This document shows positions 1 through 6,837 of a stretch of DNA of 52,202 bases, one piece after another. Origin of the DNA: Megasphaera massiliensis (GTDB lineage: Bacteria; Bacillota; Negativicutes; Veillonellales; Megasphaeraceae); assembly GCF_000455225.1 (NCBI RefSeq), contig NZ_HF954537.1, forward strand, positions 1,073,408-1,125,609, read 5' to 3'. The notes under the pieces are model-generated. The model saw only the letters and a list, made by a program, of their open reading frames with translations, searched no databases and was not told the origin of the DNA. A program made the position numbers and the translations under genes. The first letter of the stretch is position 1; each line of letters opens with the position of its first letter.

Positions 1-43
1 AAAAATCCCCCTAAAGTTGGATTTTTAGTCCAACTTTAGGGGG
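1..43 (-). terminator. Intrinsic terminator of the XRE/ImmA operon
   Basis: A perfect 15-bp inverted repeat (7-21 with 29-43) with a 7-base loop is followed on the minus strand by a run of five T (positions 5-1). It lies 44 bases past the stop of the 87-1226 gene. Its arm sequence is closely related to the plus-strand terminator at 23921-23965. Confidence 0.8.
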
Positions 44-86
44 AAGCAGTTCAACATCATGAGCACTCTTTACATCATTTTTAAAA

Positions 87-1226
87 TTACTTTATTAATC
101 GTAATTTAGGCTGATATAATTTTATATTCTTATCAAATACATGACTAGATATATTACATAATTCACAAAAATCCTCTTTAGGTAACGCTATTTTTTGGAG
201 TATTTCTTCAGCTGAAACAACACCAGATTCCATCAGTATTTCTACGGCATCATGTAACAAAGTAGGCTTTTCGGGAATAAATTTCTCGTCATATGGCTCA
301 TTTTTTTTCATGCCACGTGCGGCCAATTGTCTCCACAAATAACTTGTCTGATTTTCAGACAATATGCCTAATTCCTTACATCTATATATCATCGCTGCAA
401 TAGACACTTTCCATTCTTTCTTTAATTGTATAAAATAGTCCAAAGAGGTAGAAACAATCTGATTCCCAAATGTTTCTCTTGGTAATAAAAATGCGCCAGC
501 AAAATAATTAGCTTCTTTCTCAATTTTTTTTAATAACTCCTTATTCATCATATCTTCTGTAATATGATGTAAAATTAAATGTCCCAATTCATGAGCCAAA
601 TCAAAACGTGATCGCACAGCAACATTTTTATCTGCTGTCAAAAAAATATATGGCCGATTTTCAGACCATTTAGAGCATCCATCTGATTTTGAAACTTTAA
701 TTTTTGTACGAGCAATGAAACAGCCTTTATTTTGCAATAGAGCTGTCAAATTTGAAATCGGTCCTAACCCCAAATTCCAATGTTGTCGCAACAATTTACT
801 CAAATTTTCAATTTCTTCAGCCGAATAGTTTTGATTGATTGTTTGCTGTTTAATTGTAACTTCAGGAAATTCTAAATATTGAGAGAAATATCTTACTATT
901 CGTTTTATCCACTCAGCACGAATAGATATTTTTTCTCTTTCCATTTTTGAAGCCGTTGCTAATGAACGAAATAATATTGCCGTATCCGATGATTCATAAT
1001 CAAGAGTTGAATTATAAAAATAATATAACGGAAAATTCAATAATTCCACGTACTTATTGAAAATTTCTGCTTTAGGGAACATGCATCCTTCTTCATATTT
1101 GCTAATAGTTTGCCGGCTTACTCCAAACAAGTTTCCTAATTTAGATTGGCTATACCCTCTAGCTATTCTTGCTTCTTTTAGCCTAACAGAATTTATTTTT
1201 TGTATAGGAGTGATATTACTTTTCAT
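87..1226 (-). CDS. XRE-family regulator fused to ImmA/IrrE metallopeptidase
   Basis: 379 residues. Residues about 15-55 form an XRE-type helix-turn-helix. The C-terminal half is an ImmA/IrrE (COG2856) zinc peptidase: HELGH sits at 212-216 and a downstream glutamate in the EKEANYFAGAFLLP stretch near 238 is the likely third ligand. Family members such as ImmA cleave a cognate repressor, and IrrE/DdrO pairs work similarly; fused HTH-peptidases also occur as single regulators or in toxin-antitoxin-like loci. It is the last gene of a three-gene minus-strand cassette, 13 bp after the 89-residue gene. The islet is clearly more AT-rich than the flanking core genes, which suggests horizontal transfer. 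The domain call is firm. The biological role (stress switch, TA or phage-related control) is not shown by the sequence. Confidence 0.88.
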   Translation of the reverse strand: MKSNITPIQKINSVRLKEARIARGYSQSKLGNLFGVSRQTISKYEEGCMFPKAEIFNKYVELLNFPLYYFYNSTLDYESSDTAILFRSLATASKMEREKISIRAEWIKRIVRYFSQYLEFPEVTIKQQTINQNYSAEEIENLSKLLRQHWNLGLGPISNLTALLQNKGCFIARTKIKVSKSDGCSKWSENRPYIFLTADKNVAVRSRFDLAHELGHLILHHITEDMMNKELLKKIEKEANYFAGAFLLPRETFGNQIVSTSLDYFIQLKKEWKVSIAAMIYRCKELGILSENQTSYLWRQLAARGMKKNEPYDEKFIPEKPTLLHDAVEILMESGVVSAEEILQKIALPKEDFCELCNISSHVFDKNIKLYQPKLRLIK

Positions 1227-1239
1227 TACAACTGCCTTC

Positions 1240-1509
1240 CTATTTTATTTTTTCGCCCAATATATTTTCAATATTTTTTAACTTAGGTCGAGCAATTTCA
1301 ATAACTGCACTTTCACTTTTAGGTATTAACACAAGGTTTTGTGTACGATCAAACAAATACACTTGATTTCCTATCCAAGATTTCGTATCTTTCCTAGGAA
1401 ATCCCATTCTTGCAAAACTCATTTTGTTACCATTCCCACCATGCGTCAAAATAGCATACGCTATTCCATCTATGTCTGTCATCTCTAACTCAGGAAATAA
1501 AGAAATCAT
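1240..1509 (-). CDS. Hypothetical protein, middle gene of XRE/ImmA cassette
   Basis: 89 residues, no recognised family. It is predicted soluble and mixed alpha/beta, with no signal peptide or membrane segment. Its ATG overlaps the stop of the upstream 121-residue gene in an ATGA arrangement, so translation is probably coupled. An alternative reading is that this and the 121-residue gene are two halves of one ancestral protein of about 210 residues split by a frameshift. The clean ATGA overlap favours two coupled genes, but sequence alone does not decide. AT-rich codon use matches its cassette partners. Confidence 0.65.
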   Translation of the reverse strand: MISLFPELEMTDIDGIAYAILTHGGNGNKMSFARMGFPRKDTKSWIGNQVYLFDRTQNLVLIPKSESAVIEIARPKLKNIENILGEKIK

Positions 1510-1871
1510 ATCGTTATTCTGTGCATAATTTTTTCTAAAAATAGCATCTCGTGGAAAGCTATTTTTTTTGACACTTTAGAAACGGTAAATTCTATGCCAT
1601 CTCCTCTAAATAAGTAGTAATAACTATTTCTAGCTTTATTCATACATTCTTCTACAGAAAATGGAATTTCTCCAGCATCACACAAACTTTTAATGTTATA
1701 GTCATATAATACGTTTACTAAATGTGGATGCAAGCTACGTCCTCGCTCAGACATCCCCAATGAAGTGGTTTCTAATAACTCTGCTCCATATTGATAAGCT
1801 TGTATTCCAGCTTGAGCTAAGAAGTTACGACACGAAGCACTAAAATGATGACTCAAAATTAAATTACGCAT
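1506..1871 (-). CDS. Hypothetical protein, first gene of XRE/ImmA cassette
   Basis: 121 residues, no family recognised. It is the promoter-proximal gene of the cassette, with a GAAAGGA-type ribosome binding site upstream of its ATG. It is soluble by composition, with a cysteine/histidine-containing N-terminus and a charged C-terminus. A TTGACA-17-TAAAAT promoter sits about 50 bases upstream. Two unknown small proteins co-transcribed with an XRE/ImmA regulator fit a stress-response, toxin-antitoxin or phage-related cassette. That is inference from context only. Confidence 0.65.
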   Translation of the reverse strand: MRNLILSHHFSASCRNFLAQAGIQAYQYGAELLETTSLGMSERGRSLHPHLVNVLYDYNIKSLCDAGEIPFSVEECMNKARNSYYYLFRGDGIEFTVSKVSKKIAFHEMLFLEKIMHRITI

Positions 1872-1921
1872 TTTTTCATTTCCTTTCTATAAGCCTTTTC
1901 GAACATTTATTCTATGCACCT

Positions 1922-1975
1922 ATTTTACATTTTTAAATATATTTTGTCAACTAAAAAATTACTATTTTCTAGTAA
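1922..1975 (-). promoter_or_regulatory. Sigma-A promoter and operator-like palindrome of XRE/ImmA cassette
   Basis: On the minus strand TTGACA (1950-1945) and TAAAAT (1927-1922) are separated by 17 bp. Just upstream of the -35 box is an inverted repeat TTACTA-5-TAGTAA (1959-1975), suited to an HTH dimer. Autoregulation by the cassette XRE protein is inferred. Confidence 0.7.
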
Positions 1976-2032
1976 ACTACTACCCGTAAAGTAGTCACTT
2001 GAAAAAATATAATAGGGCTGATTGTATAATGA

Positions 2033-2275
2033 ATTCAGACATATAAAAAGTACGGTGTTTCCTACCAACAGGCACGCAGCTATACGCTGAAATATGAGGC
2101 TGGTGGTCTTGATGCCTTGCAGGATAATCGCGAGAAAAGGAAATTAGAAGACTCACTAACGGAAATAGAAAAATTACATGCCGAGCTCAAACTGGAAAGA
2201 GCTAAGCGAAAACAGTCGGAAATGGAGATTTCTTTCTTAAAAAAATTGGACAAAATAGAGAGGAGGCGGGACTGA
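2033..2275 (+). pseudogene. IS3-family OrfA, 5'-truncated
   Basis: Open frame of about 80 codons from just after a TGA at 2030-2032 to TGA at 2273-2275. It encodes the second half of an IS150-type OrfA: a KYGVSYQQARSY helix followed by the basic/acidic coiled region before the OrfA-OrfB junction. No start codon or N-terminal HTH is present, because only about 20 bases separate it from the left IS end. An internal deletion of roughly 200-250 bp is the simplest explanation. Confidence 0.8.
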
Positions 2276-2277
2276 AC

Positions 2278-3173
2278 CGACTGAAAAAACTTCATATTTA
2301 CTTAGCCATTAAGGAAGAACACGAGGAGCATCACTATCCTATTTCAGCCTTATGCAAATTAGGAAGCGTGACCAGAGCCACTTATTACAAATGGCTTCAT
2401 CGTCGACTGCCTGCAAATGAGCAAGAAAACCGGCTGGCTGCCGAAAGAATAGAAGAAATTCACCGGGCTTATCCGGACAAAGGCTACCGCCGAATTCGAG
2501 ACGATATGGAACGGTATTATGGCATGCACCTCAATGACAAACGCGTACTCCGGATTTGTCGTGAAGAAAACATCAAGTCCACCATTAAGTATCGCAGCCA
2601 CGGATGTACTCGTCGGGCTTCAACTCCGCAATTTATAGCAGAAAATATTCTGGGCAGAGACTTTATGGTGGAAGCCCTAATGAAAAATGGCTTACAGATG
2701 TTACCGAATTTAAGTATTATCTTGGAAATGAAGTTCATAAAATATATCTGAGCGCTATCCTTGATTTGTATGACCGAAGAATTGTCTCTTTCGTAATTCG
2801 TAATAGAAATGACAATTTCTTAGTATTCGATACCTTCCATCAAGCCATTGCTTGCAATCCAGAGGCCCATCCGCTATTTCATAGCGACCGAGGCTTTCAA
2901 TATACAAACAGAAGTTTCCATGCCAAACTGAAGGCCGCAGGAATGGTACAAAGCATGTCCCGAGTGGGAAAATGTATTGACAATAGCCCTGTGGAAGGGT
3001 TTTGGAGAATCTTAAAGCGCGAACGTTACTATGGTCATCGTTTTACAGATAGAGAAACACTGATTAAAGCGATAGAAGAATATATTGAATACTACAATAA
3101 CAAACGATTACAGAGAAATCTGGGAGTATTAACTCCAATGGAAAAACATGCCAGCTATTGGCTGGCAGCATAA
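2278..3173 (+). pseudogene. IS3-family OrfB transposase (rve/DDE), frameshifted
   Basis: Integrase-core transposase with all three catalytic acidic residues in recognisable context: TDVTEF, FHSDRGFQYT and the E of VEGFWRILKRE. The N-terminal HTH_21-like part (KGYRRIRDDM) reads in one frame to about 2661, and the DDE core continues in the -1 frame. Restoring one T in the TTT at 2662-2664 gives a continuous D-F-Y-G-G-S-P-N-E-K-W junction, so a single-base deletion is the likely lesion. The shift is inside OrfB and not at the OrfA/OrfB boundary, so it is not the programmed frameshift typical of the family. Confidence 0.88.
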
Positions 3174-3177
3174 AAAA

Positions 3178-3200
3178 CTGCCACCGGAAACCGGTGGCAG
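3178..3200 (+). repeat. Subterminal hairpin of the IS
   Basis: Perfect 10-bp inverted repeat with an AAA loop (CTGCCACCGG / CCGGTGGCAG), starting a few bases after the OrfB stop. A decayed version (GCCGGTTTCCG) survives at the same place in the remnant near 36144-36155, so it belongs to the element and not to the host. Confidence 0.75.
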
Positions 3201-3290
3201 AAACAAAACCTATTTATGTTTTTCCGAGTGTCTACTTGACGAGTAGCAGTTCATTCCTCTGAATGAGGCAATGGCGCTGTTTTACTTGTT

Positions 3291-4025
3291 TTATTCTTCG
3301 TCTTCCGGAAGTTCTGCGTTGTGGTAAACGTCCTGGACGTCGTCGATGTCATCGAGGGCGTCGATGAAGCGTTCCATTTTTTCGGCATCTTCACCGGTCA
3401 GTTTGATCGTGTTTTCCGGAATCATGGTAATGGACGCATGATCCGTTTCGATGTTGTTGTCAGCCAAGGCTTTTTCAACGGCATCGAAGGCTTCCGGCGT
3501 AGTGATGATTTCGTAGTCTTCGTCGGAGACTTTTACGTCATCGGCACCGGCTTCGATAGCGACTTCCATGATCTGATCTTCGTCAGCCTTATCGCGGGCG
3601 ACGACGAAGAGACCCGTGTTGTGGAACATCCAGCTGACGCAGCCTGTAGCACCGAGGTTGCCGCCGGATTTAGAAAATTCGTGGCGAACGTCGGCAGCGG
3701 CGCGGTTGCGGTTATCCGTGAGGACGTTGACCGTAACGGCAACGCCTGCCGGGCCGTAGCCTTCATATACGATTTCTTCGTAGTTCTGGCCTTCCGTAGC
3801 GCCGGCGCCTTTTTGGATAGCCCGCTTAATGTTATCTTTCGGGATGTTGTTTTCTTTTGCTTTTTGGAGGGCCAATTTCAGACGCATATTGCCGACCGGA
3901 TCGGGACCGCCCATGCGGACAGCAATCGTAATTTCACGGCCGATCTTGGTCGTAATCTTGCCGCGGATGGCGTCGTTTTTCCCTTTTTTACGTTTAATAT
4001 TTGCCCATTTAGAATGTCCAGACAT
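3291..4025 (-). CDS. yebC: YebC/PmpR-family protein (TACO1 family)
   Basis: 244 residues, full length for the family. It opens with the diagnostic MSGHSKWANIKRKKG and has the acidic C-terminus. Family members bind DNA as regulators or associate with ribosomes to relieve stalling at proline-rich sequences. It is the last gene of the ylxM-ffh-trmD transcription unit, 14 bp after the SPOUT methyltransferase, which agrees with a translation-related role. The dead IS begins just downstream on the other strand. Confidence 0.95.
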   Translation of the reverse strand: MSGHSKWANIKRKKGKNDAIRGKITTKIGREITIAVRMGGPDPVGNMRLKLALQKAKENNIPKDNIKRAIQKGAGATEGQNYEEIVYEGYGPAGVAVTVNVLTDNRNRAAADVRHEFSKSGGNLGATGCVSWMFHNTGLFVVARDKADEDQIMEVAIEAGADDVKVSDEDYEIITTPEAFDAVEKALADNNIETDHASITMIPENTIKLTGEDAEKMERFIDALDDIDDVQDVYHNAELPEDEE

Positions 4026-4039
4026 TCAAATGCCTCCCT

Positions 4040-4615
4040 TTATGTCCACCAATCCTCGCCGGCCAGGCGGTCTAAGATGATCGCCGCTGCCGAGCGGACG
4101 GATAAGTGATTATATTCCCCAGCGCCGTAAATTGGTTCCAGGATAAAATCGAATTTTTCCATCGTTTCTTTCGTCATGCCATAACCCGTGCCAAAGAGCA
4201 GGAGAATCGGCGTGTCCTCTTCTTCCCGTTTTTGGCGCAGTGCCTTATAGGAAATGGTGTTGGAATAGGTCCGGGCATCGGTCGTAACGACGTAAGGCTT
4301 CTTGCCTTCTGCCTCGGTTACGGCTTCGACAGCCGCTCCGATGGAAGGGCGGATATCGACGATGTCGAAGGCCTGAGTGCGATAGCCGTTGTAATTACGG
4401 CCGGTATCACTTTCCCAAAAGCCCATGATTTTGTGAACCATGTCCAGCTGTCCCGGCACATCATGGATGATGAAATATTTTTTTATGCCATAGGTCTTTG
4501 CCGACCGCGAAATATCATGCAGGTCGTAGTTGGTAATGGCCGTCGTAATGACGTTAAAGTTCTTATCGTATATGGGATAATGAACCAATCCTACATATAA
4601 AGGGGATTTTTTCAT
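4040..4615 (-). CDS. SPOUT-type RNA methyltransferase (Methyltrn_RNA_4 family)
   Basis: 191 residues from the ATG at 4615, which overlaps the trmD stop in an ATGA. The frame is open further upstream but that part lies inside trmD and lacks family similarity, so the shorter start is chosen. The protein starts KKSPLYVGLVHYP and contains a C-terminal LLFGTGYGMTKE loop resembling the trefoil-knot SAM site of TrmD-like enzymes. The RNA substrate is not known from sequence. Its position next to trmD and rimM is common in Firmicutes and suggests tRNA or rRNA modification. Confidence 0.85.
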   Translation of the reverse strand: MKKSPLYVGLVHYPIYDKNFNVITTAITNYDLHDISRSAKTYGIKKYFIIHDVPGQLDMVHKIMGFWESDTGRNYNGYRTQAFDIVDIRPSIGAAVEAVTEAEGKKPYVVTTDARTYSNTISYKALRQKREEEDTPILLLFGTGYGMTKETMEKFDFILEPIYGAGEYNHLSVRSAAAIILDRLAGEDWWT

Positions 4616-5346
4616 CGCTTGTCTCCCTTTAATTTGTTCAGTATTTCCACATCTTTCGGTGACAACTCGCAGTGTTCGAGAAGGTCCGGCCGAAGGTCCA
4701 GGGTCCTTGAAAGGGACGCCTTTCGGCGCCACGTTTCAATCTTGGCGTGATCGCCGTTTCGCAGAACTTCCGGCACGGCCATACCGCGAAAGACGGCAGG
4801 CTTCGTATACTGCGGGCATTCGAGAAGGGACGAGTAAAAGGAATCGTCAGCCGCTCCCGAGGCGGCACCGAGAACGCCCGGAATCATGCGGGCTACGGCA
4901 TCGGTGACGGTCATGGCCGGCAGTTCGCCGCCGGTCAGGATATAGTCGCCAACGGAAATGGTTTCATCGGCCAGGTCTTCTTCGACACGGTAGTCGACAC
5001 CTTCATAGTGGCCACATAGCAAAATAAGCTGGTCGTATGTCGCCAGCTCGCGTGCTTTCGCCTGATCAAAGGGCTTTCCAGCGGGACCCATGAAAATGAT
5101 GCGCCGCCGCGGAACCTCTCTCCGCACGGCTTCGACGGCCGCATAGAGCGGAGCCGCCTTCATGAGCATACCGCAGCCGCCGCCGTAGATGGTATCGTCG
5201 ACCATGTGGTGGCGGTCATACGTGAAGTTACGAGGATTGGTCACATCCAGATCCAACAGACCGGCTGCCCGGGCTCTGCCGATGATGCTGTGCTGAAAAA
5301 AGGCTTCGATCAACTCCGGAAAGAGTGAGATAATGTCGATTCTCAT
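4612..5346 (-). CDS. trmD: tRNA (guanine-N1)-methyltransferase
   Basis: TrmD methylates G37 of tRNAs next to the anticodon with SAM, preventing +1 frameshifting. MRIDIISLFPE opens the protein. The knot region has LLCGHYEGVD and SVGDYILTGGELP, the SAM-binding signature, and the TTG-like YDRHHMVDDTIYGGGCGM stretch is typical. The ATG at 5346 overlaps the rimM stop (ATGA), so it is preferred over an upstream in-frame ATG four codons earlier. 244 residues, normal length. Confidence 0.97.
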   Translation of the reverse strand: MRIDIISLFPELIEAFFQHSIIGRARAAGLLDLDVTNPRNFTYDRHHMVDDTIYGGGCGMLMKAAPLYAAVEAVRREVPRRRIIFMGPAGKPFDQAKARELATYDQLILLCGHYEGVDYRVEEDLADETISVGDYILTGGELPAMTVTDAVARMIPGVLGAASGAADDSFYSSLLECPQYTKPAVFRGMAVPEVLRNGDHAKIETWRRKASLSRTLDLRPDLLEHCELSPKDVEILNKLKGDKR

Positions 5347-5846
5347 TCGTCCACCCACTCCGGCGGATCGACGACGATTCGCTTCGCTTCAGTATCAACG
5401 GATTTGACGACGTCGGGGATAGCCGCAAAAAGGGTTTCCCTGCCGTCATCAGCAGTGACGACGTAGACATCGTTGCTGCCCGTGCGCAGGACGTCTGTAA
5501 GTTTTCCCAGTTCATGGTCTTCAAGATCGTATACGACAGAGCCGATGATATCGTAGATGTAATGCTGCCCTTTTTTAAGGGGTACCAAATCTTCCCGCGG
5601 TACCTGAAGGTCTTTTTTGAGGAGCCTTTCAGCGGCATTGCGATCATCGACGCCGACAAATTTCATGAGGACGACCCGCTTATGAAGACGAGCGGACTCT
5701 ACTTCATACTTCTTGCCGTCGATATAGCCGTATTTCATCTTGAGGAATCGGTTCGGAAAGTCCGTATCGGGATAAATACGAACATCACCCCGCACGCCGT
5801 GCGGGGCAACGATTTGACCGATTGTAAAAAAATCTAAGTCAGCCAT
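5343..5846 (-). CDS. rimM: Ribosome maturation factor RimM
   Basis: 167 residues. RimM binds S19 and assists maturation of the 30S head. The N-terminal barrel begins FTIGQIVAPHGVRGDVRI (the family hallmark GQI...HGVRG) and the C-terminal PRC-barrel covers about 95-167. It sits 6 bp after ylqD and overlaps trmD by 4 bp, giving tight coupling in the ribosome-assembly operon. Confidence 0.96.
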   Translation of the reverse strand: MADLDFFTIGQIVAPHGVRGDVRIYPDTDFPNRFLKMKYGYIDGKKYEVESARLHKRVVLMKFVGVDDRNAAERLLKKDLQVPREDLVPLKKGQHYIYDIIGSVVYDLEDHELGKLTDVLRTGSNDVYVVTADDGRETLFAAIPDVVKSVDTEAKRIVVDPPEWVDE

Positions 5847-5852
5847 CGTATT

Positions 5853-6260
5853 CTATTGGCGGATAGAAATGATCTTGCCGTCTTCAAGCAAGATTTCAGT
5901 TCCCATCAATTTTTCCAAATCATCGCCGACATTGACAACGACAGTCTGTTCGAGTGTACCTTGTCTGATTTCGGAATCGATTGTAAGGTGTTCTGCTTCT
6001 TCGCGGTCGTGCTGAGCTTTAGCTCGAGCCGAGACGAGACGCTGTTTCTGTTCTTCTACTTGCGCACGCAGGGAAATAAGTCCCTGGGCATCGATTTTGG
6101 CCTGTTCGGTCATCATGCGTTTAGCCTGGAATTCCAGGTTCTGCATTTCCCGATCGATATCACTCAGGGCCTGATCGGCATTCTTGAGGATACGGTCCTT
6201 AAGGGACTGTGTGACTTTTGCCTTAACGGCAACGGGAATGCGCAATGTAATCTGATCCAT
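5853..6260 (-). CDS. ylqD: YlqD family protein
   Basis: 135 residues, similar in layout to Bacillus YlqD. A short beta N-terminus (DQITLRIPVAVKAKVT) is followed by a long charged helix at about 20-90, probably a coiled coil, and a beta C-terminus ending in a hydrophobic/acidic tail. No enzymatic motif is visible. The function of the family is unknown. Its fixed place between khpA and rimM supports the call and suggests a link to RNA or the ribosome. Confidence 0.85.
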   Translation of the reverse strand: MDQITLRIPVAVKAKVTQSLKDRILKNADQALSDIDREMQNLEFQAKRMMTEQAKIDAQGLISLRAQVEEQKQRLVSARAKAQHDREEAEHLTIDSEIRQGTLEQTVVVNVGDDLEKLMGTEILLEDGKIISIRQ

Positions 6261-6268
6261 GGTACCTC

Positions 6269-6496
6269 CTATACGATATCCACTGATACTTTCTTATTCG
6301 CCTTCACTGCCGCAGCCTTGACAACAAGGCGCAATGCTTTCGCAATTTTACCTTGCTTGCCAATGACTTTGCCCATATCTTCGGGTGCGACATGAAGCTG
6401 ATAGACTTCGAGGCCTTTTTTTTGAATCTTGGTAACTGTAACCGCTTCCGGATTCTTTACCAGAGACCGGGCGATACACGCAATCAATTCTTCCAT
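6269..6496 (-). CDS. khpA: KH-domain RNA-binding protein KhpA
   Basis: 75 residues from the ATG at 6496. A GTG five codons upstream is possible, but an AGTGAGG sequence 9 bases before the ATG supports the shorter form. It is a single KH domain with the GKVIGKQGKIAKALR loop, a variant GxxG nucleic-acid clamp. KhpA pairs with KhpB/Jag in other Firmicutes to bind RNAs affecting cell elongation and division. It lies 15 bp after rpsP, the standard location (ylqC). Confidence 0.95.
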   Translation of the reverse strand: MEELIACIARSLVKNPEAVTVTKIQKKGLEVYQLHVAPEDMGKVIGKQGKIAKALRLVVKAAAVKANKKVSVDIV

Positions 6497-6511
6497 AGTA
6501 TCCAGCCTCAC

Positions 6512-6781
6512 TTACTTTTTGGATGCTTCAAACTGGGCCATGATGCCAGCTTTCTTGAAGATAGAACGGATCGTATCTGTCGGCTGTGCGCCTTTACCGA
6601 GCCAAGCTACAGCAGCTTCTGCATCGACGGTCAGACGAGTATCCATGTCTTTGGACGGATCGTACATGCCGAGGGTTGCAACGGGACGACCGTTGTTACG
6701 AGCATTGCGGGAATCAGCAACGACGACGCGGTAGATCGGTTTCTTTTTAGCACCTAAACGGGCCAAACGAATTTTAATCAT
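6512..6781 (-). CDS. rpsP: 30S ribosomal protein S16
   Basis: 89 residues, normal length. MIKIRLARLGAKKKPIYRVVVADSR is the S16 signature at the N-terminus. It is a structural component of the 30S subunit. A good AAGGAGGTG ribosome binding site precedes the ATG. It is placed between ffh and khpA as in Bacillus. Confidence 0.98.
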   Translation of the reverse strand: MIKIRLARLGAKKKPIYRVVVADSRNARNNGRPVATLGMYDPSKDMDTRLTVDAEAAVAWLGKGAQPTDTIRSIFKKAGIMAQFEASKK

Positions 6782-6837
6782 TGAAAATCACCTCCTTGTC
6801 AGAATATCTTATTTCCACGATAAATCGGGAAATCCAT

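Larger units (their letters stand above)
1986..3245 (+). mobile_element. Defective IS3-family (IS150-like) insertion sequence
   Basis: It carries an OrfA tail, a DDE-type OrfB and imperfect terminal inverted repeats. The left end is around 1986-2014 and the right end around 3212-3245; both contain AAGTAG-N-CACT-N-G followed by A-rich sequence. It is non-autonomous: the N-terminal helix-turn-helix part of OrfA is missing (the left end leads directly into mid-OrfA) and OrfB has a one-base frameshift. The exact termini and target duplication are not certain. A degraded relative lies at 36099-36358. Confidence 0.85.

Noticed and set aside
2659-2670. Programmed ribosomal frameshift in the IS transposase
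   Set aside because: The shift is deep inside OrfB, away from the OrfA/OrfB junction, without a slippery heptamer; a single T loss explains it better.
3321-4109. Long plus-strand reading frame across yebC
   Set aside because: It is antisense to a certain yebC gene, has a Phe/Val-rich composition typical of a shadow frame, and no homologous motif or ribosome binding site.
4616-4732. Extended N-terminus for the SPOUT methyltransferase
   Set aside because: These codons lie inside trmD, and the ATGA overlap at 4612-4615 marks the natural start.
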